A stretch of DNA of 64,000 bases. It comes from Amycolatopsis alba DSM 44262 (GTDB taxonomy: Bacteria > Actinomycetota > Actinomycetes > Mycobacteriales > Pseudonocardiaceae). A program made the translations under genes and the position numbers. This document shows, piece by piece, positions 44,473 to 52,827 of the stretch (within the stretch, counting starts at the first letter, position 1; each line of letters starts with the position of its first letter). Below the pieces are notes generated by a model. It worked only from the letters and a program-made list of their open reading frames with translations, was not told the origin of the DNA and did not search any database. The stretch covers positions 8,331,605 to 8,395,604 of the forward strand of contig NZ_KB913032.1 of NCBI RefSeq assembly GCF_000384215.1, given 5' to 3'.

Positions 44473-45005
44473 AATTCCCCCCTAGGAATTTGGTTGCCAC
44501 CCCAGAAAACTCGCCTTCACGTACAAGCGCCGACCGGTCCGGAGCGGGATCGGCAGTGTCCGGGCCGACCATCGCGCGCCGCGTTCGGATCGGGCCACGA
44601 GCGGTCCGGTCACTCCGTCGCAACCCGCACACCTCCACCGTCGACGACAGCTGAACGAACACCTCTGGCGATCGAGCCGCACACAGCACTCCCCGATCCG
44701 ACATCACGTGCCTGACCAGGGGGACAGCATCAGAGGAAAGATCAATCGCAACCCCCACCACCGTCGATGTGACACTGATCTGCCGGGTGCCACTGGACTG
44801 TCAGTCCAGAGCAACGATGGACCCGCAGGCTACTACAACGCCGAGTGTCCGGCACACCACCGCATCCGGGATGCACCTGGATGGCCCAAGATCAGCTGGT
44901 TTCTCCCCGTTTTCACACCGGGTCGGTTGAGGAACCCGCGCGGGAGCTGGCATGCTCTATCCTGGCTGGGAATTTCTAGCGTTTGGGGGCTTCCGAAAGG
45001 GAATC
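44473..45005. other. 533-bp intergenic region at right cluster edge
   Basis: Non-coding stretch between the StrR-like gene and the XRE regulator, which diverge from it. It contains the ribosome-binding site of the StrR-like gene (AGGGGGG), a 17-bp palindrome at 44793-44809 and a TAGCGT box at 44977-44982 ahead of the XRE gene. Open frames across it (for example 44708-45013) show no domain and have poor codon use. No StrR-type half-site was found here. Confidence 0.55.
44793..44809. promoter_or_regulatory. perfect 8-1-8 inverted repeat
   Basis: CTGGACTG-T-CAGTCCAG is a perfect palindrome around one base, in the middle of the intergenic region between two divergent regulator genes. A likely operator for the XRE or another regulator (inference); too short a loop for a terminator. 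Confidence 0.5.
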
Positions 45006-45656
45006 ATGCATAACCGGTCGAGCGCGGATCACGATGAGATCGCCCCCGAGGATGTCCTTGCCCTCGCGGGCAAACCGGCGAGCGAGCTGACTTTCGGGGA
45101 GCGGCTGAACCTGCTGTGGATGGCGGTTCGCCCACTGAAGGACGAAGACCCGCAAGCATGGCGCAAGGCGAGCGCCGACCAGCGGCGTTCGTCTTCCGGC
45201 GATACGGATTCGCAAGGGCGCCCGCAATACACGAACACCTGGGTCGCCCAGCAACTCGATGAACGCTACGGGGTGCGGATCACGCCAAGTTATCTCGGCA
45301 AGCTGCGCCACGACGAAAAGGTCAACCCCAGCCTTCCGGTGCTGCTGGCCCTGGCGAAGTTCTTCAAGGTCGACACGACTTTTCTGTTGCCTGCGACCAC
45401 GAAGGCCGACCAGGACAAGATCACCGGCGTGCGCGACAACCTCATCGAATGGATCTCCACCGCCGGAATCAGCGTCATCGACACCACGAACGCGGATACC
45501 GTGGATCAGAACGGCATAGCCATCGAACTCCGCCTTCTCGGCGTGACGACAGCGGCCGAAGCGCAGCGGCAAGTCGCCTTGGCGCTGGCGCAATGGCTCG
45601 AAGCACAACATTCAAGCGAACCCATTACTCTTGCGCCACAGCCGGAAGCGCTATGA
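45006..45656 (+). CDS. XRE-family helix-turn-helix regulator
   Basis: A 216-residue protein. The DNA-binding part (about residues 75-125) reads WVAQQLDERYGVRITPSYLGKLRHD followed by NPSLPVLLALAKFFKVDTTFLL, split here by the usual turn; this is a Cro/CI-type HTH. The C-terminal part is amphipathic and unassigned. ATG 45006 follows GAAAGG. Its stop overlaps the next start (ATGA), so it is coupled to the ImmA/IrrE-like gene. In actinomycetes such XRE, ImmA-like and MAB_1171c-like genes often travel together. Confidence 0.85.
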   Translation: MHNRSSADHDEIAPEDVLALAGKPASELTFGERLNLLWMAVRPLKDEDPQAWRKASADQRRSSSGDTDSQGRPQYTNTWVAQQLDERYGVRITPSYLGKLRHDEKVNPSLPVLLALAKFFKVDTTFLLPATTKADQDKITGVRDNLIEWISTAGISVIDTTNADTVDQNGIAIELRLLGVTTAAEAQRQVALALAQWLEAQHSSEPITLAPQPEAL

Positions 45657-46228
45657 AGTATCCCAGACAATTGGCCAGTCGCCGCCCACAGGCACATGCC
45701 GGTCGAATTGCCGACCGCATTGTCCTCCCGCGTCCGTTCACTCATGACGCTTACCAGGTCCTGCTCACCGACGTGAGTGGCATGCCCACCCGGCTGCTGC
45801 CGCTCCCCGCGGCACTGCCGGGCAGTGGCTCGATGCTGACCGGTATGACCGTACGGCTGAACAACACGGCCTACATATTCTACCGGGCCGACACCAGCCT
45901 GATCCACCAGTTGCACGTCATTCACCACGAGCTGTTCCACGCGATGGAGCACCATCCGGGGATGCTGGTGAGCGACCCGGTGATCAAAGACGCCCTCGCG
46001 CAGTTGCTGCGCCCCGATCTGCCCAACCTGAGCAGCGAACTGATCCGGCACCTCGTGGGACGCAGCTGCCGGGTGGGCGAATTCCAGGACAAACACGAAC
46101 GTGACGCGGAACGGTTCGCGGTGGTCATGGCCTACCGGCTCGGCCTGACCGTACCGATGAACGGAGAGAACGATGCGAAGCCGGAAGCGGACCGCCTCCA
46201 CCGCCTCCTGTCCAACGGCTGCCCGTGA
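45653..46228 (+). CDS. ImmA/IrrE-like metallopeptidase-fold protein
   Basis: A 191-residue protein with LHVIHHELFHAMEHHPGM, which contains the zinc motif HExxH (HHELFH) near residue 90. A downstream acidic segment (KHERDAERFAVVMAYRLG) supplies the typical third region of ImmA/IrrE proteins. Such proteins often cleave or inactivate the neighbouring XRE repressor (established for ImmA/ImmR; inference here). Translationally coupled to the XRE gene. An unknown 49-base spacer-type gap of about 80 bp leads to the membrane gene. Confidence 0.82.
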   Translation: MKYPRQLASRRPQAHAGRIADRIVLPRPFTHDAYQVLLTDVSGMPTRLLPLPAALPGSGSMLTGMTVRLNNTAYIFYRADTSLIHQLHVIHHELFHAMEHHPGMLVSDPVIKDALAQLLRPDLPNLSSELIRHLVGRSCRVGEFQDKHERDAERFAVVMAYRLGLTVPMNGENDAKPEADRLHRLLSNGCP

Positions 46229-46307
46229 AACCCGGTAGCCGGACCGTGAATCACGGTACCCAGGTCGAAGAAGACGACCACGGCAAGCTTTGACCAGGTG
46301 ATTGCCC

Positions 46308-47597
46308 ATGACATTCGCGTTGACAGCCGTAGTCGGAATGGGAATAGTCGCAGCCTTGTTCTTCCGGCAACGGCTGTTGCAGTCATGGCGGGCCAAGCCT
46401 TCGGCGGCGTTGTCGCTCTCGTCCTTGTTCTTGGCGCTCGCGGTGGCTTTGCAGATCCCCCCGGTGCACGATGTGCTGGCCTACAAGGCGGGCTGGAACC
46501 TGTTCTGGCCCACCCAATGGGCCCTGACGATCGCCTGCTGCTTGATGGTGCACATCTTCGCGATCCGCGCCGTGGCCACCTCGCGGAACCAGGCCAGGCT
46601 GGCCACCCGCAGGATCACCGCACTGATGGGTGCCGCGTTCCTTGTCGCGTTCGCGTTGTTCTCCACCGACCCCGACCACCCCGACTTCGTACTGGGACCA
46701 CAAAGCCGGCTGGAGGTGCCCGGTCACGTACCGATCCTCGTCGGCTTGGCGTGGGTGGTCGTGATGGCGACTCTGGCGTCTTCCGCCATGACCCACGCGG
46801 TGCGCGCCTGGCATTGGGCAGCCAAGTCACCCGAACCCACCAAGGCATGGCTGCGTGCGGGCCTGCGAATCAGTGCGGCGGGATTCGGCGTCGGAGTCTT
46901 GTATTGCCTTCACAGTGCCGCCTATCAGACCGCCGAGATGGTGGGCTGGATACCGGCGTGGACCCAACAATCCGTGTCGGATCCGCTGATCACCGCCGCG
47001 CCGACACTGATCTTCATCGGATCCGTCCTTCCGGCGATCGAGTCCTGGCACCGAGAACGCCTGGACGGGACGCGTCTCCTGCGCCGCCTGGAACCGATCA
47101 GGCGGTTACTGGTGGCGCAGGTTTCACTCGAACACCTGACGGCGATCCAACGACTGCAGCGACTGCTCCTGCACCATTGGCGCCCGATGATCTTGGTGTA
47201 CCAGCTGATGATCGACTTCGAGGACGCACTCCTCCGCATTCAGCAAGAAGTTCCCATGGCACTTTCGCGCTACACGATCAATCAGGCTTATCGCAAGGAC
47301 ATCGACGACAACGAACGACGCGCCGTCGTCGTCGCGGTGGTCCTTGCGGCCTGGGCCGGGGTTCCGCACGCCGTCGAAACTCCCGAGGGCTTTCTCGAAA
47401 ACCGGATCGACCGGATCGTCGGCATCGTGCTCAAACTCGCCGAGCACCGTCACATGCCCCCGCTGGAAGACTCCGAGAATGCCCAACAGGAAACGACGCT
47501 GATCACCGATCTCGACCGATGGTTGCGCGCAGCCGATCTTCTGCGCGACTTTCCCGTCGACCTCGACACCATGGCACTCGGTTCGTCACATCACTGA
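46308..47597 (+). CDS. MAB_1171c-family integral membrane protein
   Basis: A 429-residue protein with about seven hydrophobic helices in the first 250 residues, then a cytoplasmic tail of about 170 residues rich in Arg, Leu and His. Layout and composition match the actinobacterial MAB_1171c-like putative transporter family (function unknown), often found beside XRE/ImmA-type pairs. ATG 46308 has AGGTGA six bases before it; TTG 46302 is in frame but less likely. It forms the third member of a rightward set. Confidence 0.78.
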   Translation: MTFALTAVVGMGIVAALFFRQRLLQSWRAKPSAALSLSSLFLALAVALQIPPVHDVLAYKAGWNLFWPTQWALTIACCLMVHIFAIRAVATSRNQARLATRRITALMGAAFLVAFALFSTDPDHPDFVLGPQSRLEVPGHVPILVGLAWVVVMATLASSAMTHAVRAWHWAAKSPEPTKAWLRAGLRISAAGFGVGVLYCLHSAAYQTAEMVGWIPAWTQQSVSDPLITAAPTLIFIGSVLPAIESWHRERLDGTRLLRRLEPIRRLLVAQVSLEHLTAIQRLQRLLLHHWRPMILVYQLMIDFEDALLRIQQEVPMALSRYTINQAYRKDIDDNERRAVVVAVVLAAWAGVPHAVETPEGFLENRIDRIVGIVLKLAEHRHMPPLEDSENAQQETTLITDLDRWLRAADLLRDFPVDLDTMALGSSHH

Positions 47598-47636
47598 TGT
47601 GTCACCGAAACCGATGTTTCCGGAACTGGAGGCGGA

Positions 47637-48074
47637 ATGACCACTTATGAACTGTCTCGAACAACCCGAATCGTCCTGTCCGCGGATGTAGTCTGGGACG
47701 GTGTGCTCGGGCTGGCGTTCTGTCTGCTCACAAGTCAGGATTTCGCCTCGGCACTGGGCCTGCCGCTCCCACAACCGTGGTTTCTCGCTGTCCTGATCGG
47801 AATCGGCTGTTTCGTCTTCTCGATACTGCTGGTTCGCGCCGTTCGGGGTCGCAGCACCGCGACGATCGTCCAGTCCGGCGCGATCGCCAACGCGGCGGCC
47901 GCCGTCGCGGGCGGCGCCGCGGCCGCAATGGTGCCCCTGCACCCGGTCGGCACCACCGTGATTCTCGTGAGCGCGGCCATCTGTGCGACCTTCGCCGTGC
48001 TGGAATGGCATGTGGGCAGAAGCCCCGCACACGTGGCCGCCGCCGATCGAACCGGTCTCGAACAGACCGGATGA
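47637..48074 (+). CDS. small four-helix membrane protein
   Basis: A 145-residue protein with four predicted transmembrane helices: residues about 12-35, 45-66, 77-98 and 103-123. No family signature is visible, and the product is unassigned. Its start follows GGAGG by a good distance. It is separated from the MAB_1171c-like gene by 39 bp and converges with the reductase gene, leaving an 8-bp gap. Confidence 0.65.
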   Translation: MTTYELSRTTRIVLSADVVWDGVLGLAFCLLTSQDFASALGLPLPQPWFLAVLIGIGCFVFSILLVRAVRGRSTATIVQSGAIANAAAAVAGGAAAAMVPLHPVGTTVILVSAAICATFAVLEWHVGRSPAHVAAADRTGLEQTG

Positions 48075-48082
48075 CTCGCCGG

Positions 48083-48718
48083 TCAGCGGGCGAGAGAGAC
48101 GGCGAAGGGCCGGAAACCGTGTCGGCGCAGGACGTGGGGCACCACCAGGATCATGGCCTCGGTCGCGCGAGCCGTGATGATGTCACCGAGATCCTCGATC
48201 CACGCGGGCTGCCAGCCCAGGTCGCCGAGCAGACCGGTGACGGTCTTCTTCGCTTTCTCGTCGTTGCCTGAGACATAGACGGTCGGTGGCGTGGCCAGGG
48301 TTTCGGGCGTGGTCATGACCATGAAGCTCATGGTGTTGAGCGTCTTGACCACCTGTGTGGCGGGAAGCCCGGCCTGGAGCTTCTCGGCGAGGCTGCTGCC
48401 GGGGTAGCACAGGTCGCCGGGCAGGCCGTCGTCACCGTCAAGGGTGGCGTTGGAGACGTCGACGAGGATCTTTCCGGAGAGCTCCGCGCGCAGGCCGGTG
48501 AGCCGGTCCAGGGAGCTGTCTCCGGGCGTCGCGTTGATCACGATGTCCGTGGTGCGGGCGGTGGTGCGCTGGTCGGCGAAAGTGATCCGCGGGCCGGCGA
48601 GCGCCGCGGCGCCATCTGCGTTCCGGACGCCCAGGGTGACCTGATGTCCGGCAGCGGCGAGCTTGCCCGCCAGGGTGGTCCCGACGCGGCCTGCGCCCAG
48701 GATGCCGATGCTGGTCAT
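48083..48718 (-). CDS. NADPH-dependent F420 reductase-like protein
   Basis: A 211-residue protein starting with SIGILGAGRVGTTLAGKL, the Rossmann loop of the F420:NADP oxidoreductase / coenzyme F420-dependent NADP reductase group, with VINATPGDS and LVDVSNATL as further family strands. It probably reduces F420 or NADP (family), or is a general Rossmann oxidoreductase. About 30 bp downstream of the phosphatase gene in the same direction, so a two-gene operon divergent from LysR. Confidence 0.82.
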   Translation of the reverse strand: MTSIGILGAGRVGTTLAGKLAAAGHQVTLGVRNADGAAALAGPRITFADQRTTARTTDIVINATPGDSSLDRLTGLRAELSGKILVDVSNATLDGDDGLPGDLCYPGSSLAEKLQAGLPATQVVKTLNTMSFMVMTTPETLATPPTVYVSGNDEKAKKTVTGLLGDLGWQPAWIEDLGDIITARATEAMILVVPHVLRRHGFRPFAVSLAR

Positions 48719-48748
48719 GAGTTGGTGCTCCTTACGGTATGCGTCCGA

Positions 48749-49534
48749 TCAGACGAGGGGCGACAGGACCTTCAGCGCGGCGGTGTGGACGCCGGGGGCA
48801 GCGGCGAGGAAGTCGCGGCTGCCCGTGTGCCAGGGTTCCCCCGCCAGATCGGTGACGGTGCCTCCGGCTTCGGAAACCAGTAGCGCGCCGGCGACCAGGC
48901 CGGAGCGGACGTCGGAGAATTGCCAGAACGCGTCCATGCGTCCGGCGGCGACGTGGATGAGCTGCATCGTGGCGGGCACGGAAACGCGCACGACCAGGCC
49001 GTTGACGAGCATGGCGGTGACGGAGTCGCCGATCCGCCGGAGAGTGCGCTCGTCCTCACCTGGTTTGGCCTGTCCGGTGCCGATGAGCGCGGCGCCCAGG
49101 TCGGTTTTGGCCGACACCTTCAGGGGCCGGTCGTTGAGGCGGGCACCGGCGCCGGCGACCGCGGTGTAGGTGTCGCCGGTCAGCGGCAGATGGACGACGG
49201 TGAGCACCGGCCGGTTGTCGCGGACCAGGGTGGCGGTGACCGCCCAGTCCCCCATGCCGTGGACGTGGTTGATGTTGCCCTCGGCGGGATCGACGACCCA
49301 CCACTCCCCCGGCGGGAGCGCGCCGCCCGCCAGTTCGTCCTCTGCCCACTGCGATCCGTCCCTGGCCCGCAGCAGCGGTTCCCGCAGCACGTCCAGTACG
49401 GCGTCGTCGTTGGCATGGATCTCGTCGACGATCTCGGTCGAACTCACGCCACGGGCGTGCGAGGTGAAGCGGTCGCGCAGCGTGAGACCGGAGGTCTTCA
49501 CCGCGGCCGTCACAGCGGGCAAAAGCGAGTTCAT
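48749..49534 (-). CDS. inositol monophosphatase-family protein, altered metal motif
   Basis: A 261-residue protein of the inositol monophosphatase family, matched by WWVVDPAEGNINHVHGMGDWA and the C-terminal FSDVRSGLVAGALLVSEAGG. The family's metal-binding DPxDGTxNF appears here as DPAEGNINH, so the second aspartate is Glu and the following Thr is Ile. Activity could therefore be altered. It likely dephosphorylates a small phosphate ester. It is divergent from the LysR gene, which may control it. Confidence 0.78.
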   Translation of the reverse strand: MNSLLPAVTAAVKTSGLTLRDRFTSHARGVSSTEIVDEIHANDDAVLDVLREPLLRARDGSQWAEDELAGGALPPGEWWVVDPAEGNINHVHGMGDWAVTATLVRDNRPVLTVVHLPLTGDTYTAVAGAGARLNDRPLKVSAKTDLGAALIGTGQAKPGEDERTLRRIGDSVTAMLVNGLVVRVSVPATMQLIHVAAGRMDAFWQFSDVRSGLVAGALLVSEAGGTVTDLAGEPWHTGSRDFLAAAPGVHTAALKVLSPLV

Positions 49535-49648
49535 GGGGGCTCCCTGGGAAGAGTGGAAGCGGGGAGATTCTCTCGGCCCCGCCCTTCGAAACTAAGCCCG
49601 CCGATGATTAACGACAAGTGCATGCTTTTCACTTGTAGAGTTACTCTC

Positions 49649-50560
49649 ATGCAATTGGATTTGAATCTGCTCACGGCACTGGACGCCCTGCTGGAGGAGG
49701 GCAGCGTCGCCGGTGCGGCGGCCCGCCTGCACGTCACCGCACCGGCGATGAGCCGCTCCCTCGGCCGCATCCGCAAGGCGACCGGCGACCAGATCCTGGT
49801 CCGCACCGGCCGCAGCATGGTCCCCACCAGCCGCGCGCTGGCCATGCGGGCCGAGGTCCACACGCTCGTGCAGCAGGCCCACCACCTTCTTTCCGCGCAG
49901 CGAGAACTCGACCTGGCGGCGCTGGACCGGGTGTTCACCGTGCGCTGGCACGACACCCTGACCGCGGCCTGCGGCACCGCCTTGACCACCGCCGTGCACC
50001 GGCAGGCGCCTGGCGTTCGACTGCGGCTCTCCGCAGAACCCGGCACTGACGACGCCGAGCTGCGCCGAGGCGAGGTCGACCTCGAATCCAGCTCCGGCCG
50101 TCCGGCGTTCCCCGACATCCGCCACCGTCTCGTCGGCACGGACCGGCTGGTCGTCGCCGTCCGGCCCGGCCACCCGCTCGCCGAAGGCACACCGAGCCCC
50201 GAGCGCTACGCGGCCACCGAGCACGTCACCATTTCGCGTCGCGGAAGCCTGCGCGACCCGATCGACGACGCCCTGGCCACGCACGGCCTCGAACGACGTG
50301 TCGTCGCCGCCGGACCAACCGCCGCCTTCGCGCTGCAACTCGCCCTCGGCACCGACCTGGCGGTCACCCTCCCCGACATGGTCACCCGCGCGGCCAGGGA
50401 CCGGCTCGGCCTGCTCACGCTGCCTTTGCCGTTCCCGATGCCGGAGGTCTCGTTGTACCTGCTGTGGCACCAGCGCTACGACGACGACGGGGCCCACGCC
50501 TGGCTGCGCGGACTGGCCATCGAAACCATCCGGACGCTGTTCGCGCCAATGACCGGCTAG
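49649..50560 (+). CDS. LysR-family transcriptional regulator
   Basis: A 303-residue LysR-type regulator. The N-terminal winged HTH (NLLTALDALLEEGSVAGAAARLHVTAPAMSRSLGR, split by the turn) is followed by the RNA/DNA linker helix and a periplasmic-binding-type effector domain. ATG 49649 gives the family's standard N-terminus MQLDLNLLTALDA. It is divergent from the phosphatase/reductase pair, the usual arrangement for its targets. Its stop codon overlaps the stop of the DUF262 gene by four bases. Confidence 0.92.
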   Translation: MQLDLNLLTALDALLEEGSVAGAAARLHVTAPAMSRSLGRIRKATGDQILVRTGRSMVPTSRALAMRAEVHTLVQQAHHLLSAQRELDLAALDRVFTVRWHDTLTAACGTALTTAVHRQAPGVRLRLSAEPGTDDAELRRGEVDLESSSGRPAFPDIRHRLVGTDRLVVAVRPGHPLAEGTPSPERYAATEHVTISRRGSLRDPIDDALATHGLERRVVAAGPTAAFALQLALGTDLAVTLPDMVTRAARDRLGLLTLPLPFPMPEVSLYLLWHQRYDDDGAHAWLRGLAIETIRTLFAPMTG

Positions 50561-52827
50561 AGACCGGCGGCCACCAGGTCACGGAGGAAGGCCGCGCCGA
50601 GGACCACGCGGTCCGCCGAGTCGACGGGGCCGTCACCGTGGTCGCGCTGGGGTGCCTTCACCACGAGGCGATCGCCCGCTTCTTCCACGTCGTGCCGCCT
50701 GCAGATGTCGTCGAACTTCGCTCGCAGCGCCTCGTCCTCGGGGGCCTGGAGCTCGAATCCGTCGCTCACACTACGCATGCCGACGCTGCTGCGCTCAAGC
50801 CGCAGCCAACGGGGGTTGGTCTCGTATCCGGTGAACCACGGGTCGGCGACCCGATCACCGGCGCCACTGGATTTCCAGACCTCGAGGAGGATCGGGTCAC
50901 GGTAGTTTCCGTTGCGCTGCTTGGTGCGCAGCATGCACAGGGAGTAGCCGAGCTCCCCGTCGACGCCGTAGTAGATGCCTGTGGCGCCCTCCCGCATGGA
51001 CGAGTACTTGACCAGGTAGTAGCGCCAGTCGAACACCTCGGCCGTTTCCCGCTCGGCGAGCCATTCACCCGTCACCGTCCCGAAATACTCTGCCGCGCCG
51101 CTGCCGGACGCCGCCAGTCCGTCGAGGAACTCACCCAGGACGGCCCGAGTCGTGGCGAGGGCGTCGAACGTGGTCTCCGCGAGGAGATAGCGCCACACCC
51201 ACTCCTGACCAGTGGAGCCGGTCCCGAACTGCCAGGCCGATGATTTCGGCCGTCGACGCTGGTAGTTGCCGGTGGCGAGCAGCGCACCGGTCAGGTCCCG
51301 CCAATACAACGGTTTGCCGAACGCGGTCTCGAAGGCTTCCGCCCGGTGACGGAAGCTGTCACTGTCGAGCTCGAACGCGCTGAGGGTGCCGCGGAGGATC
51401 GGATGGTCCTCCAGCCTGAAGAGCGCATCCTCGAACTCGGGGCAGGCATTCAGGAATTTCTGCTTACGGCGTTCGTCTTCGACCTGGTTACCGCTGAACC
51501 CGGTCACCGCGCCGAGATCGCCGTGGACGATGACCTCCTCCACGTCCGCGATCAACGCAGGCATGCTGGACCGGCGCATTTCATCTTCGGAGGCCGCGAT
51601 GAGATTCCGCAGAACCCGCAATCTGCGCGGGAACTCTTCGGTGCCTTCGATGACATGCAGCAGGACCGCGTACAGGAACAGGGTCTGTTGCAAGGTGAAG
51701 GGGCGGTGGAAGACACCTCGTCGAAGGCACTGCTCGAACAAGTTGACGCCGGAGGCGCCGAAGAGGAGAACCTTCCGCGAGTCATACCGCGGTTGACCGG
51801 GGAGCGCCGTCGACAGGACCTTGTCGAAGGTTTCCTCGATGTGCTCGCCGTCCCGCCAGCTGTCGAAGGCGCCGAACAGGAAGTTCAGATGCTCGTCGGC
51901 CCGCTTGTTCTCCCGCCCGAAAACGGCGCGTGCGCGGCGAACGAGCCGGTCCTCCGACGCCGGCCGGTTCTCACGCAGCTCGCAGAGCTCGGTGATGAAC
52001 CTGATGTAGTGGACGAGTTCATCGTCGACGATGTTGTCGCCGCCGTGGTACGGCCACAGGAGATCCGACCATGAACCGTCGATCTTGTGCGCGAACTCGT
52101 CGGCCCGGTCCGAATGCCGGATGTCCTGTTCGAACCGTGCCTTGAAGGTCTCGAACGGGGTGAGCGGTTTCCCGCGGGAGTTCATCTTGATGTACAGATC
52201 CTCGTCGGACTCCATGTCGTCCAACGGCAGCAGGTAGAACGAGACCGCGGGAGATTCGGCGTGCGTCAGACGCTGCCACGCGGCGTGAGCGTCCAGATCT
52301 GGATGGAGGCGCCCGATGTCCCGGTGGATCGCGTCGATCATGACGAGCATGGCCTGGATGGTCGGGTCGTTCCGCCACACGTGCAGATACCACGCCTGGT
52401 CGATGATCCACACGGACGGCACGGCTTCGTCCTGCGGCAGCGGATTGAGGGCCAGCCGCTCGCAGAACAACCGCGCGCTCGCGCGTGTCGCATAGGAGAA
52501 ACGAGTCCAGGCCGCCTCCGGACGAAGTTCACCCGCCGCGGAGGCGAGATACCAGTGCAGCAGGAACAATGTGGTCAGTCGCTGCTGCCCGTCGAGGGGA
52601 TGGAACGTGGTGCCCTCGATCTTGCCGTACACGAAGTCGAGCCCGACGGGCTCACCCCCGGCCACCGCGTCGAGGAGGACTTCGAGGAAGTCGGCCCGGA
52701 TCTCCCCCACCCAGGTACTCGGGCGTCCTTGCGCGTAGTCGCGCTGGATGAGCGGTATCTCGATGCTGCCGATCCCCGGCGCGTGCGCCTCGAACATCCC
52801 GGCGTACGAAGTCAGAAACCCTTTCAC
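50557..52827 (-). CDS. DUF262-domain protein (GmrSD-like)
   Basis: A 756-residue protein with a DUF262 domain in its N-terminal third: IPLIQRDYAQGR, then FHPLDGQQRLTTLFLLHW, the ParB-like nucleotide-binding signature. The remainder includes a helical stretch with MESDEDLYIKMNSRGKPLTPFE, also typical of DUF262. I see no HNH nuclease motif in this protein. DUF262/DUF1524 proteins include GmrSD, a type IV restriction enzyme against modified phage DNA. The start at 52827 overlaps the stop of the second DUF262 gene (ATGA), so the pair is coupled. Confidence 0.88.
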   Translation of the reverse strand: MKGFLTSYAGMFEAHAPGIGSIEIPLIQRDYAQGRPSTWVGEIRADFLEVLLDAVAGGEPVGLDFVYGKIEGTTFHPLDGQQRLTTLFLLHWYLASAAGELRPEAAWTRFSYATRASARLFCERLALNPLPQDEAVPSVWIIDQAWYLHVWRNDPTIQAMLVMIDAIHRDIGRLHPDLDAHAAWQRLTHAESPAVSFYLLPLDDMESDEDLYIKMNSRGKPLTPFETFKARFEQDIRHSDRADEFAHKIDGSWSDLLWPYHGGDNIVDDELVHYIRFITELCELRENRPASEDRLVRRARAVFGRENKRADEHLNFLFGAFDSWRDGEHIEETFDKVLSTALPGQPRYDSRKVLLFGASGVNLFEQCLRRGVFHRPFTLQQTLFLYAVLLHVIEGTEEFPRRLRVLRNLIAASEDEMRRSSMPALIADVEEVIVHGDLGAVTGFSGNQVEDERRKQKFLNACPEFEDALFRLEDHPILRGTLSAFELDSDSFRHRAEAFETAFGKPLYWRDLTGALLATGNYQRRRPKSSAWQFGTGSTGQEWVWRYLLAETTFDALATTRAVLGEFLDGLAASGSGAAEYFGTVTGEWLAERETAEVFDWRYYLVKYSSMREGATGIYYGVDGELGYSLCMLRTKQRNGNYRDPILLEVWKSSGAGDRVADPWFTGYETNPRWLRLERSSVGMRSVSDGFELQAPEDEALRAKFDDICRRHDVEEAGDRLVVKAPQRDHGDGPVDSADRVVLGAAFLRDLVAAGL

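Noticed and set aside
44708..45013. Small forward ORF in the intergenic region
   Set aside because: No ribosome-binding site, no domain, and it covers the palindrome and promoter region.
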